Positions 6,159-14,049 of a DNA stretch of 15,629 nt are shown here, piece after piece. The DNA comes from JACMLD01 sp040007355. GTDB lineage: Bacteria > Bacteroidota > Bacteroidia > Chitinophagales > Chitinophagaceae. Location of the stretch: contig JBDTVE010000016.1 in the NCBI GenBank assembly GCA_040007355.1, forward strand, positions 1 through 15,629. The letters run 5' to 3'. Within the stretch, counting starts at the first letter, position 1; every line of letters begins with the position of its first letter. The notes under the pieces are model-generated. The model was not told the DNA's origin and made no database searches. It was given only the letters and a program-made list of their open reading frames with translations. A program made the position numbers and the translations under genes.

Positions 6159-8693
6159 ATGAAAAATTTCCTTTTAACATTATTTCTTCTTGTGGCAGCT
6201 GTTGGCGGTACGCTTGCTCAATTGCAATCCCCCGGCCAATTCCTGGGATATGAGCTGGGAAGCCATTTTACCCCCCATTTTAAGATAGTAAACTATTTTT
6301 ATTATATAGCCGCGCAGGCGCCGGACCGGATAAAAATAACGCAATACGGCGAAACCATGGAGGGCCGGCCCCTGCTGCTGGCATATATAACATCCAGGGA
6401 AAATTTGGGCAACCTGGAGAATATCCGTGAGAATAATTTGCGGTTGGCCGGTGCCGTAAAAGACGGAACGGTTGCCAGTGAAGATGCACCCGTTGTTGTA
6501 TGGTTCAGTTACAATGTACACGGCAATGAACCTTCTTCTTCAGAAGCCGCCATGCTCACTTTATATGAACTTGTTAATCCGGCTAACGACAGCAGCCGCG
6601 TATGGCTGAAAAATACGGTGGTAATAATGGATCCATGTGTAAACCCGGATGGGCGTGACCGTTATGTAAACTGGCAGAACGGGGTACAGGGCAAAACACC
6701 CAACCTTAACCCGGTGGCAAGAGAGCACAACGAACCCTGGCCCGGCGGACGTACCAATCATTATAATTTTGATCTAAACCGCGACTGGGCCTGGCAGACC
6801 CAGTCGGAGTCTCAGCAACGCCTGATAAAATACAACCAATGGCTGCCACAGGTACATGTGGATTTCCATGAACAGGGGTATAACCAGCCATACTATTTTG
6901 CACCCGCCGCAGAGCCTTTTCATGAAGTGATTACGCCCTGGCAGCGGACCTTCCAGAACATGATAGGAAAAAACAACGCGCGACATTTTGATGCCAACGG
7001 CTGGCTGTATTTTACAAAAGAAAGATTTGATCTTTTTTATCCCAGTTATGGAGATACTTATCCCATCTACAACGGATCCGTCGGGATGACCTTTGAGCAG
7101 GGCGGTCATAGTCGTGGTGGGCTGGCGGTGGTGAAAGAAGACGGTGACACACTCACCCTGTACGACCGCCTGATCCATCACTATACAACCGGCATGTCTA
7201 CCATAGAGATTAGTTCGCGGAATGCGGCCAGGGTTATACAGGAATATCACAAATATTTTAATACCGCTTTGCAGTTGCCCGCGGGCGAGTTTAAAAGTTA
7301 TGTGTTAAAATATGATGGTACAGACCGCATTGAAAGGTTAAAAACATTGTTAAGCAAAAACAATATCGGCTGGGTATACCCGAACGCCGGCGCCTTTACC
7401 GGTTTAAACTATCAAACGGGTAAGGCAACGGCCTTTAAAACAGCACCAGGCGATATTGCTGTGAACATTAACCAAACCAAAAGCAGTCTTATCCGGGTGC
7501 TTTTTGAAAGAACCTCCCGCCTCAGCGATTCAGCTACCTATGATATTACGGCATGGTCCCTGCCATTTGTATACGGGTTACAGGCCTACGGATGTAAAGA
7601 ATACATGCAGGCTGCTTTAAAGAATAACGTGGCGGCAACAGCGCCGCAGCCGCCGGATAGTTTCGAAAATACCTATGCCTGGGTGATTAAATGGAACGGA
7701 CTGAATAGTGCCTGCTTCCTGTCTGCCTTGCTGAAAAACGGAATCAAAGTGCGGTATGCGGAACAGGCTTTTCGCGCCGGCAACAACGATTTTGATAAAG
7801 GGGCGCTCATCATTGCAAAAGCATCCAATTATGGTTTTGGCAAAAACCTGGAGACCCTGATCCGGAACGCAGCCGAAAAAAATGCCGTCCGGGCGGTCGC
7901 CGTTCCGTCGGGTTTTGTAGAAAAGGGATTTGATATTGGATCAGACAAAGTGAGGTTTATACATGCACCCAAAGTTGCATTACTGGCAGGTAAACAGGTA
8001 AGTGCCGGCGCAATGGGAGAGGTCTGGCATTTTTTTGATCAGCAACTGCAATATCCCATTACACTGGTTAACACGGAAGACTTAGCAAGAATGGTACCCG
8101 GCGAATTTAACGTATTGATCATACCCGATGGTTACTATAACCTGTTTTCGCAAAAAGAAAAGAACGAACAGCTAAAGGAATGGGTGCGCGGAGGTGGAAA
8201 AATAATTGCGCTGGAAAATGCCGCTGCGCAGATGAGTACTGCCGACTGGGGTTTTAAACTAAAAGGCGGAGATGAGAAAAAAGATAAAGTCGAACCCCGG
8301 AAAGACGATTATAGCTTGCTGAAGAAATATGACGATCGTGAAAAAGAGTATATTTCAAACACCATACCCGGTTCTATTTTTAAAGTGGAATTGGATAGCT
8401 CCCATCCACTGGCTTTTGGATATACCGATAACTATTACACACTCAAGCAGGACGATAACATATATGAATTTTTAAAAGACGGCTGGAATGTAGGCGTCGT
8501 AAAAAAAGATAATTATATAAGTGGGTTTACCGGTAATAACTTGAAAGAAAAATTAAAAGACGGAACCCTGTTTGGCGTAATCAGCATGGGCAGGGGCACC
8601 GTGGTGTTCTTAGCGGATAATCCCCTTTTCCGGAGTTTTTGGGAAAACGGTAAATTACTGTTTTGTAACGCGGTTTTCCTGGTGGGTGATTGA
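6159..8693 (+). CDS. Secreted M14-family zinc carboxypeptidase with C-terminal GATase1-like domain
   Basis: An 844-residue exported metallopeptidase. Residues 1-20 are a signal peptide (ending GGTLA). The M14 catalytic domain (about 35-365) shows HGNE with zinc ligands H121 and E124, NPDGRDR, LNRDW with substrate-binding candidate R208, VDFHEQ with third zinc ligand H237, and MTFEQG with catalytic E313. All M14 essentials are present, so it should remove C-terminal residues from peptides or peptide conjugates. The substrate is unknown. The middle (about 375-595) is unassigned. From about 603, KVALLAG...YPITLVN...NVLIIPDG...WVRGGGKIIALENAA looks like a class I glutamine-amidotransferase-like Rossmann domain with no cysteine at the nucleophile elbow, so it is probably non-catalytic. 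It is the first gene of a co-directional run; 89 bp separate it from the next start. Confidence 0.88.
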   Translation: MKNFLLTLFLLVAAVGGTLAQLQSPGQFLGYELGSHFTPHFKIVNYFYYIAAQAPDRIKITQYGETMEGRPLLLAYITSRENLGNLENIRENNLRLAGAVKDGTVASEDAPVVVWFSYNVHGNEPSSSEAAMLTLYELVNPANDSSRVWLKNTVVIMDPCVNPDGRDRYVNWQNGVQGKTPNLNPVAREHNEPWPGGRTNHYNFDLNRDWAWQTQSESQQRLIKYNQWLPQVHVDFHEQGYNQPYYFAPAAEPFHEVITPWQRTFQNMIGKNNARHFDANGWLYFTKERFDLFYPSYGDTYPIYNGSVGMTFEQGGHSRGGLAVVKEDGDTLTLYDRLIHHYTTGMSTIEISSRNAARVIQEYHKYFNTALQLPAGEFKSYVLKYDGTDRIERLKTLLSKNNIGWVYPNAGAFTGLNYQTGKATAFKTAPGDIAVNINQTKSSLIRVLFERTSRLSDSATYDITAWSLPFVYGLQAYGCKEYMQAALKNNVAATAPQPPDSFENTYAWVIKWNGLNSACFLSALLKNGIKVRYAEQAFRAGNNDFDKGALIIAKASNYGFGKNLETLIRNAAEKNAVRAVAVPSGFVEKGFDIGSDKVRFIHAPKVALLAGKQVSAGAMGEVWHFFDQQLQYPITLVNTEDLARMVPGEFNVLIIPDGYYNLFSQKEKNEQLKEWVRGGGKIIALENAAAQMSTADWGFKLKGGDEKKDKVEPRKDDYSLLKKYDDREKEYISNTIPGSIFKVELDSSHPLAFGYTDNYYTLKQDDNIYEFLKDGWNVGVVKKDNYISGFTGNNLKEKLKDGTLFGVISMGRGTVVFLADNPLFRSFWENGKLLFCNAVFLVGD

Positions 8694-8782
8694 GACGGAG
8701 CAGGAAAGCAACAAGAACAGCTGTTGCAAGCCTGCTTTTGCTTAATTTGCAGACCTTCTTTCAACTAAAAGACATTTCCTGT

Positions 8783-9376
8783 ATGGTACGTTGGTGCCTG
8801 ATAATAATAACATGCTTTCCATTGCTGGCAAGGGCGCAGAAATTTTCCCGGGCTGATGTCGGTCGCCTGCGTTCCTACTGTACAGGTATTTTTTTAAACA
8901 AAGAACCAGTGAATGCGGTAATGCCGCTAACGCTAAGGATTCAGCGCATCTGGCCAAAGCGCAATGACGGCCTCTGGCTGTTGACCGAAAGAACGGATAC
9001 GAATCATTGCAGCCAGGTATGGCATTTTTATATACAGGATGATTCTACCCTGGTAATGCAGTTCCTGGTTTTCAGGGCGGAAGAAAAGACCCTGCAACAA
9101 GGCAAAGACAATATGCAGGCTCCTGTCATTCGGATGAACAACCTGCTGACCCGGGGGGGCTGCGAACGCTACCTGAAAAAAACCAGGACGGGTTATGTCG
9201 GCAGATCGGCAGGAAAGGATTGCCTGGCAGACAAAACTGGCACCGATTATTTTACCTGTGATATGGAGTTTACAAGAAATACGCTTATATGGCAGGAAAC
9301 CCGTTTCAACAAAGACAATGAAAAAAAAGGGAGTGAAACATTTCATTTTGTAAAACAGGCAAATTCATTGAAATAA
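8783..9376 (+). CDS. Secreted CpcT/CpeT-family (DUF1001) protein
   Basis: The reading frame is open from a TTG at 8690, but the ATG at 8783 starts a proper signal peptide (MVRWCLIIITCFPLLARAQ), so 197 residues is the better call. The body resembles CpcT/CpeT beta-barrel proteins: IQRIWPKRNDGLWLLTER, WHFYIQDDSTLVMQFLVFR (79-98), GCERYLKKTRTGYVG (126-140), C147 and a late FHFVKQ strand. In cyanobacteria this fold attaches bilins to phycobiliproteins. Nothing here suggests phycobilisomes, and exported Bacteroidota members have no established role, so chromophore lyase activity should not be assigned. A weak promoter-like TTAATTTG occurs at 8742-8749, so an internal promoter is possible. The next gene starts 7 bp after the stop. 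Confidence 0.75.
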   Translation: MVRWCLIIITCFPLLARAQKFSRADVGRLRSYCTGIFLNKEPVNAVMPLTLRIQRIWPKRNDGLWLLTERTDTNHCSQVWHFYIQDDSTLVMQFLVFRAEEKTLQQGKDNMQAPVIRMNNLLTRGGCERYLKKTRTGYVGRSAGKDCLADKTGTDYFTCDMEFTRNTLIWQETRFNKDNEKKGSETFHFVKQANSLK

Positions 9377-9383
9377 ATAAGGC

Positions 9384-11876
9384 ATGAAGCAATTGTTATT
9401 TTTACTGGTAGTTATAATGGGCGCAGGCAGACCGGCATTTGCACAGGCGCCGCAGGTTTTGTCGTCTTCAGATATCCTGTTGGGCTTAAAAAAGCTGGAT
9501 GTGCTGGGTAGCGTATTGTACGTGGGGGCGCATCCGGATGATGAAAACACCCGCTTGCTGGCCTGGCTCTCAAAAGAAAGATTGTATCGGACCGGTTATC
9601 TTTCATTAACAAGGGGAGACGGAGGACAGAACTTAATTGGTAACGAGCAGGGGATTGAACTGGGACTTGTGCGCACGCAGGAGCTACTCGCGGCGAGAAG
9701 AATTGATGGAGCCGAGCAATTTTTTTCACGCGCCTATGATTTTGGCTTTTCCAAACGCACGGATGAGGCATTACAAAAATGGGACAAGGAAAAAATATTA
9801 AGTGATGTGGTATGGGTGATACGCAAGTTTCGGCCCGATGTGATCATCACCCGTTTTCCGCAGGATAGCAGGGCGGGTCATGGGCATCATTCCGCTTCCG
9901 CGGTGCTGGCTGTTGAGGCATATACCGCTGCCGCCGATCCCAGCCGGTTCCCCGAACAGCTGGCCCATGTAAAGACATGGCAGGCAAAGCGGATACTCTG
10001 GAACACGTTCAATTTTGGCAACACCAATACCACCAGCAACGACCAGTACAAAATAGATGTGGGCAGTTTTAATCCGGTACTTGGCAAAGGGTATGGAGAA
10101 ATTGCCGCCGAAAGTCGCAGCCAGCACAAAAGCCAGGGTTTTGGAATGCCACGGCAGCGCGGAACGGCTTTGGAATATTTTTCAACCTGGAAAGGAGATC
10201 CACCGCGGAATGACCTGATGGATGGAATTAATACCAGTTGGGAACGCGTAAAAGGCGGTGAAGCCATTCATCAAAAATTGGAGACGATCATTCATTCATT
10301 TTCCTTTTTTTCCCCAGGCAAATCTGTAAAACAACTGGTAGAATTATATGACCTGATTAATAACCTGGATGATGGGTATTGGAAACAGCTAAAGCTACAA
10401 GAAATGCTGGGTTTGGTTGAGGCCTGCAGCGGTCTTTTTGCTGAAGCTACTACAACCGAAGGGCAATTGGTGCAGACCGATTCAGTAAGAATATCCTTTT
10501 TTCTGAACAACCGAAACGGCAACCGCATTCGGCTAAAGAAAATTGTAGTGGACGATCTTACCGTTCCGGTGGACACCATACTTGTCTCTAACCAGAATTT
10601 TTATTTCAATAAATCCATCTATGTTTCACCGGACGACGGTATCTCGCAACCCTATTGGCTAAAAAACGAAATGAAGGAAGAACATTTTGAGATAAACGAT
10701 CAGCAAATGATTGGCGACGCGGAAAGCAAACCTGCTTATACAGCGGACTTTATTTTAAATATTGAGGGGCACGATTTTACCATCACCAAACCCCTTAAAC
10801 ACAAATATACCGATCCGGTAAAAGGAGAATTGTACCAACCGGTTGTAATTGTGCCACCGGTGGTGGTTGATCCCGGCAAGAATTTATTGTTATCGGCTAC
10901 GCAAACACCGCTGACCACGCGGGTAACAATACATGCCATGAAGGATTTGGTAAAGCCCGTACTAACAATTGTGCCGGGCAAAGGTTGGAAAGCAGAAAGC
11001 ATGGGCGCCGCCGAGCCAGATACCCTGCGCCGGGGACAGGAAATGGATATAGACGTTTTGTTAAAACCGGTTGCAAAAGAAAGAGAAAATGGTAAACAGC
11101 CATTCCTGGTATCAGTATCCTCCGGCAAGCAACGGTATGCCAGTGATTTAAGGACCATCAGCTATGATCATATACCCATTATAATTTATTTTAAAAAACC
11201 GGTATTTAACGTACTCACACTTGACCTGAAAACGGTGGGCAAAAAAATTGGTTATATAGAAGGCGCCGGTGATTATATCCCGGAAGCACTGCTGCAAATG
11301 GGATACGAGGTAACCCTGTTAAGCGATTATAACCTGGCCAACAGCAATCTTTCGCAATACGATGCTATTATAACCGGCGTGCGTGCGTATAATATTAAAA
11401 CATCCCTTATTACTTATTACAATAAGCTGATGAAATATATTGAGAATGGTGGCAATCTGATTGTTCAGTACAACACGTCTAACCAGGTAGGCAGTGCCAG
11501 AGCAAAAATAGGACCCTATCCCTTTTTGATTTCTAGAACCAGGGTAACAGACGAAAATGCGGAAGTAAAACTGCTGCAGCCCGCGCATCCCATTTTAAAC
11601 TATCCCAATAAGATAACGGATAAAGACTTTGAAGGCTGGGTACAGGAACGCAGTATCTATCATGCCAGCAACTGGGACAATCATTATGAAACCATTTTTG
11701 CCATGCACGATCAGGGAGAGAATGACGACGCCGGTAGCCTGATAACGGCCGCATATGGTAAAGGAAATTTCGTTTATACCGGGCTGGTATTTTACCGGGA
11801 ACTGCCCGCGGGTGTGCCTGGCGCCTACCGGCTACTGGCCAACCTGATAGCTTTAAATCACAAAAAAGGGTTTTAA
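9384..11876 (+). CDS. Secreted PIG-L/LmbE-family deacetylase with C-terminal GATase1-like domain
   Basis: An 830-residue exported protein: signal peptide 1-20 (ending RPAFA), then a PIG-L/LmbE domain (about 40-290) with AHPDDE (49-54), giving zinc ligands H50 and D53, SLTRGDGGQNLIG, and GHGHHSAS with third ligand candidate H169. The family removes N-acetyl groups from GlcNAc-type conjugates by zinc hydrolysis. The substrate here is unknown. It is not the roughly 240-residue cytoplasmic BshB of bacillithiol synthesis. The middle (about 300-610) is beta-rich and unassigned. About 615-825 (KKIGYIEGAGDYIPEALLQM, LSQYDAIITGVRAYN, YIENGGNLIVQYN) forms a ThuA/GATase-like Rossmann domain without a nucleophile cysteine, parallel to the one on the M14 protein. 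It is tightly spaced after the CpcT-like gene, and a small membrane protein gene starts 2 bp after its stop. Confidence 0.88.
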   Translation: MKQLLFLLVVIMGAGRPAFAQAPQVLSSSDILLGLKKLDVLGSVLYVGAHPDDENTRLLAWLSKERLYRTGYLSLTRGDGGQNLIGNEQGIELGLVRTQELLAARRIDGAEQFFSRAYDFGFSKRTDEALQKWDKEKILSDVVWVIRKFRPDVIITRFPQDSRAGHGHHSASAVLAVEAYTAAADPSRFPEQLAHVKTWQAKRILWNTFNFGNTNTTSNDQYKIDVGSFNPVLGKGYGEIAAESRSQHKSQGFGMPRQRGTALEYFSTWKGDPPRNDLMDGINTSWERVKGGEAIHQKLETIIHSFSFFSPGKSVKQLVELYDLINNLDDGYWKQLKLQEMLGLVEACSGLFAEATTTEGQLVQTDSVRISFFLNNRNGNRIRLKKIVVDDLTVPVDTILVSNQNFYFNKSIYVSPDDGISQPYWLKNEMKEEHFEINDQQMIGDAESKPAYTADFILNIEGHDFTITKPLKHKYTDPVKGELYQPVVIVPPVVVDPGKNLLLSATQTPLTTRVTIHAMKDLVKPVLTIVPGKGWKAESMGAAEPDTLRRGQEMDIDVLLKPVAKERENGKQPFLVSVSSGKQRYASDLRTISYDHIPIIIYFKKPVFNVLTLDLKTVGKKIGYIEGAGDYIPEALLQMGYEVTLLSDYNLANSNLSQYDAIITGVRAYNIKTSLITYYNKLMKYIENGGNLIVQYNTSNQVGSARAKIGPYPFLISRTRVTDENAEVKLLQPAHPILNYPNKITDKDFEGWVQERSIYHASNWDNHYETIFAMHDQGENDDAGSLITAAYGKGNFVYTGLVFYRELPAGVPGAYRLLANLIALNHKKGF

Positions 11877-11878
11877 AT

Positions 11879-12040
11879 ATGGCCAATTCTTCGCAGAGCA
11901 GGAAGGAAATAGGATTTGTGCTCGCTATTGTATTAGGTTTACTGCTGGGGATATTTATAAAACGCGTGCGCATTGGGCTGCTCATTGGCCTGGCCCTTGG
12001 TTTACTGGCGGCGGGTATGATAAGCGGCCGGAAAAAATGA
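11879..12040 (+). CDS. Small two-helix membrane protein (53 aa)
   Basis: The frame starts at an ATG two bases after the LmbE stop and ends at TGA 12038-12040. It encodes MANSSQSRKE followed by two hydrophobic helices: about 11-28 (IGFVLAIVLGLLLGIFIK) and about 32-48 (IGLLIGLALGLLAAGMI), joined by a short basic turn KRVR and ending GRKK. Glycines recur along both helices, as in tightly packed helix pairs. The basic turn and ends suggest the turn, or both termini, face the cytoplasm. No family is recognised. Evidence that it is real: immediate coupling to the upstream gene, a clean hydrophobic pattern and a membrane transporter downstream. The reverse strand carries only a shadow frame. Function is unknown. 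Confidence 0.7.
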   Translation: MANSSQSRKEIGFVLAIVLGLLLGIFIKRVRIGLLIGLALGLLAAGMISGRKK

Positions 12041-12134
12041 CGTCCCGCTGTTTGCCTATAGCGCCATGCGGCCGTGGTGTCGGAACAGTCCGTAAATAGA
12101 GATAATGTATTTTAAAAGCAGTCAGCCTATTAGC

Positions 12135-12260
12135 ATGAATGACCAACAGGAAAATAAGCCACCTTTGTTTGCATCATGGACCGCATGGTACGTCTTTGTG
12201 CTGGTATTTCTTATTGTTCTCATTGTGCTGTTTACATTTTTTACCAATTATTTTGCATGA
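12135..12260 (+). CDS. Small single-helix membrane protein (41 aa), overlaps symporter start
   Basis: The frame begins at ATG 12135 and ends at TGA 12258-12260, overlapping the ATG of the symporter gene (12257-12259) in an ATGA arrangement. It encodes MNDQQENKPPLFASWTAWY followed by one transmembrane helix (VFVLVFLIVLIVLFTFF, about 20-36) and TNYFA. The polar proline-containing N-terminus, a W-x-x-W-Y interface and one helix are a sensible membrane-protein design. Small membrane proteins encoded just before sodium:solute symporters are known elsewhere (DUF485/YjcH before ActP, YhdT before PanF), so an accessory or regulatory subunit is likely by analogy. I do not recognise it as either family. 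The 94 bp upstream of it show no convincing motif. Confidence 0.75.
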   Translation: MNDQQENKPPLFASWTAWYVFVLVFLIVLIVLFTFFTNYFA

Positions 12261-13966
12261 GCCACGCAGACTGGATAGTACTTGCCATTACATTAACCGG
12301 GATTGTTGCGTATGGCTTGTATAAAAGCCGTACAACCAAAAACCTGGACGGGTACTTCCTGAGCAATCGCAGCATGCCCTGGTGGATGGTGCTGTTAAGT
12401 ATTATGGGCACACAGGCAAGCGCCGTTACGTTTTTGTCGGCGCCGGGCCAGGCTTATACAGACGGTATGCGCTTTGTGCAATATTATTTCGGACTGCCCC
12501 TGGCCATGGTGGTGCTCTGTATCACATTTGTGCCCATTTTCCACCGGCTTAAGATATATACTGCTTATGAATTTCTGGAGAACCGGTTTGATCTGAAAAC
12601 AAGAACGCTAACCTCCTTTTTATTCCTGTTACAAAGAGGCGTTTCAACCGGCATCAGTATCTATGCACCGGCTATTATACTTTCTTCCTTACTGGGTTGG
12701 AATATATACTTAACCAATGTTTTTATGGGCGGTCTGCTCATTATCTATACCGTAAGCGGCGGCGCAAAAGCAGTTGCCTACACGCAACAACTGCAAATGG
12801 TTATCATATTTGCGGGTATGTTTATGGCAGCCTATATGGTAGTACACCTGTTACCGGAAGGGGTGGGGTTTATTGATGCTTTGAAAGTTGGTGGTAAAAT
12901 GGGTAAGCTAAACGTAATCACGAGCGGTACCGGAAACAATGGTTTTAACTGGAACGATCGCTATAATATCTGGAGCGGGTTAATTGGCGGATTTTTTCTG
13001 GCGCTTTCTTATTTTGGAACCGATCAAAGCCAGGTAGGACGCTATCTTACAGCTAAAAGCCTGAAGGAAAGTCGTATTGGCTTGCTGATGAACGGCCTGG
13101 TAAAAGTACCGATGCAGTTTTGTATCCTGCTGATTGGCGTGCTGGTATTTGCGTTTTACCAGTTTAATCAGGCGCCCCTTTTTTTTAATAATGTACAGGT
13201 AAAAAAGATAGCGCAATCACCGTATAAAGATTCGCTTCAGCTTTTGCAGCTACAGTATGATCTGCTATCAAAGGAAAAAGCCCGTACGGTGGTAAAATGG
13301 GTAGACCAAAGCAAAAACGCGGTTAGCACCGCGGAGTCCGAAGCAGCTTTGAAATTGATTAACCGCCAGACAGATAGACTGCGGACTGATTTTACCGGAC
13401 TGATAAATAAAAGTAAAATAGGAGGAGATGATAACGATACCAACTATATCTTTCTGCGTTTCGTGGTGGATTATCTTCCAAAGGGTCTTGTAGGCCTGCT
13501 GATAGCGGTCATTTTTTTAGCGGCCTGGGGAAGTATTGCTGCCGCATTAAACTCGCTGGCTTCCTGTACAGTGGTGGATATTCACAAAAAATTTATTAAA
13601 AAAGATTGTACAGCAATCATGGATTACAGGGCCTCCAGGTGGTATACATTTGGCTGGGGGGTATTTTCTATTGTGATAGCCATGTTTGCCACCAATATGG
13701 GCAGCCTTATTGAAGCAGTAAATGTATTGGGTTCTTTGTTTTACGGTGTAATACTGGGTGTTTTTCTGGTGGCCTTTTATCTAAAGCAGGTAAAAGGCAA
13801 CGCGGTTTTTGCCAGTGCTGTTGTTATTGAATTGGGTATTGTGTGTTTGTTCTGGAGATCTTCTATTGGGTTTTTATGGTTGAACGCAATAGGAGCACTG
13901 GGGGTTGTACTGCTATCATTGCTATTACAACCCTTCTTTACTAAAAAAGCAATAATACCCCGGTAA
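12257..13966 (+). CDS. Sodium:solute symporter (SSS/SLC5 family)
   Basis: The ATG at 12257 (MSHADWIVLAITL) is preferred over the frame-open ATG at 12176. The extra 27 residues do not look like family sequence and overlap the 41-residue gene, while the ATGA overlap is a normal coupling. The 569-residue product has about 13 hydrophobic helices. Family features are FLSNRSMPWWMVLLSIMGTQASAVTFL in TM2 (34-60), a SGGAKAVAYTQQLQM loop (168-181), SYFGTDQSQVGRYLTAKS (251-268) and LPKGLVGLLIA...LNSLAS..DIHKKF. It moves a solute, not identifiable from sequence, with sodium. Two oddities: a charged insert of about 90 residues (305-395) before the ion-binding helix, probably periplasmic, and GS rather than paired hydroxyl residues (S/T) at the Na2 position (G425-S426). 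It is the last gene of the run. Confidence 0.88.
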   Translation: MSHADWIVLAITLTGIVAYGLYKSRTTKNLDGYFLSNRSMPWWMVLLSIMGTQASAVTFLSAPGQAYTDGMRFVQYYFGLPLAMVVLCITFVPIFHRLKIYTAYEFLENRFDLKTRTLTSFLFLLQRGVSTGISIYAPAIILSSLLGWNIYLTNVFMGGLLIIYTVSGGAKAVAYTQQLQMVIIFAGMFMAAYMVVHLLPEGVGFIDALKVGGKMGKLNVITSGTGNNGFNWNDRYNIWSGLIGGFFLALSYFGTDQSQVGRYLTAKSLKESRIGLLMNGLVKVPMQFCILLIGVLVFAFYQFNQAPLFFNNVQVKKIAQSPYKDSLQLLQLQYDLLSKEKARTVVKWVDQSKNAVSTAESEAALKLINRQTDRLRTDFTGLINKSKIGGDDNDTNYIFLRFVVDYLPKGLVGLLIAVIFLAAWGSIAAALNSLASCTVVDIHKKFIKKDCTAIMDYRASRWYTFGWGVFSIVIAMFATNMGSLIEAVNVLGSLFYGVILGVFLVAFYLKQVKGNAVFASAVVIELGIVCLFWRSSIGFLWLNAIGALGVVLLSLLLQPFFTKKAIIPR

Positions 13967-13971
13967 GACAA

Positions 13972-14026
13972 CTGGTGGAAGATTTTGAATGCGGGCAACC
14001 CAGTAGTTCAAAAAATCCTCCACCAG
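13972..14026. terminator. Long imperfect palindrome between convergent genes, possible bidirectional terminator
   Basis: CTGGTGGAAGATTTTGAA (13972-13989) pairs with TTCAAAAAATCCTCCACCAG (14007-14026), apart from one A-C mismatch and a two-base bulge, around a 17-base loop that itself contains GGG and CCC. It starts 5 bp after the symporter stop and ends 23 bp before the DUF2911 stop, where a shared terminator would be expected. The A/T part of the stem is internal rather than trailing, so it is not a textbook intrinsic terminator. Confidence 0.5.
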
Positions 14027-14049
14027 CCATCTGTGTTGTGGACGGTGTT

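Noticed and set aside
6774..7250. 158-residue minus-strand frame inside the M14 gene
   Set aside because: It lies wholly opposite conserved catalytic-domain codons, has no coding-like domain content and is a shadow frame.
8690..8782. TTG at 8690 as the start of the CpcT/CpeT-like gene
   Set aside because: It would add 31 residues with no family likeness ahead of a good signal peptide, and overlaps the M14 stop. The ATG at 8783 explains the export signal.
9384..10250. Bacillithiol BshB assignment for the LmbE-domain protein
   Set aside because: It is exported and about 830 residues long with extra domains. BshB is a short cytoplasmic enzyme.
11533..11985. 150-residue minus-strand frame across the LmbE end and the 53-residue gene
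   Set aside because: Low-complexity, cysteine- and arginine-rich translation without family likeness. The plus strand carries well-supported genes.
12176..12256. ATG at 12176 as the symporter start
   Set aside because: The extra 27 residues are unlike SSS N-termini and overlap the 41-residue gene in another frame. The ATG at 12257 gives a normal N-terminus and an ATGA overlap.
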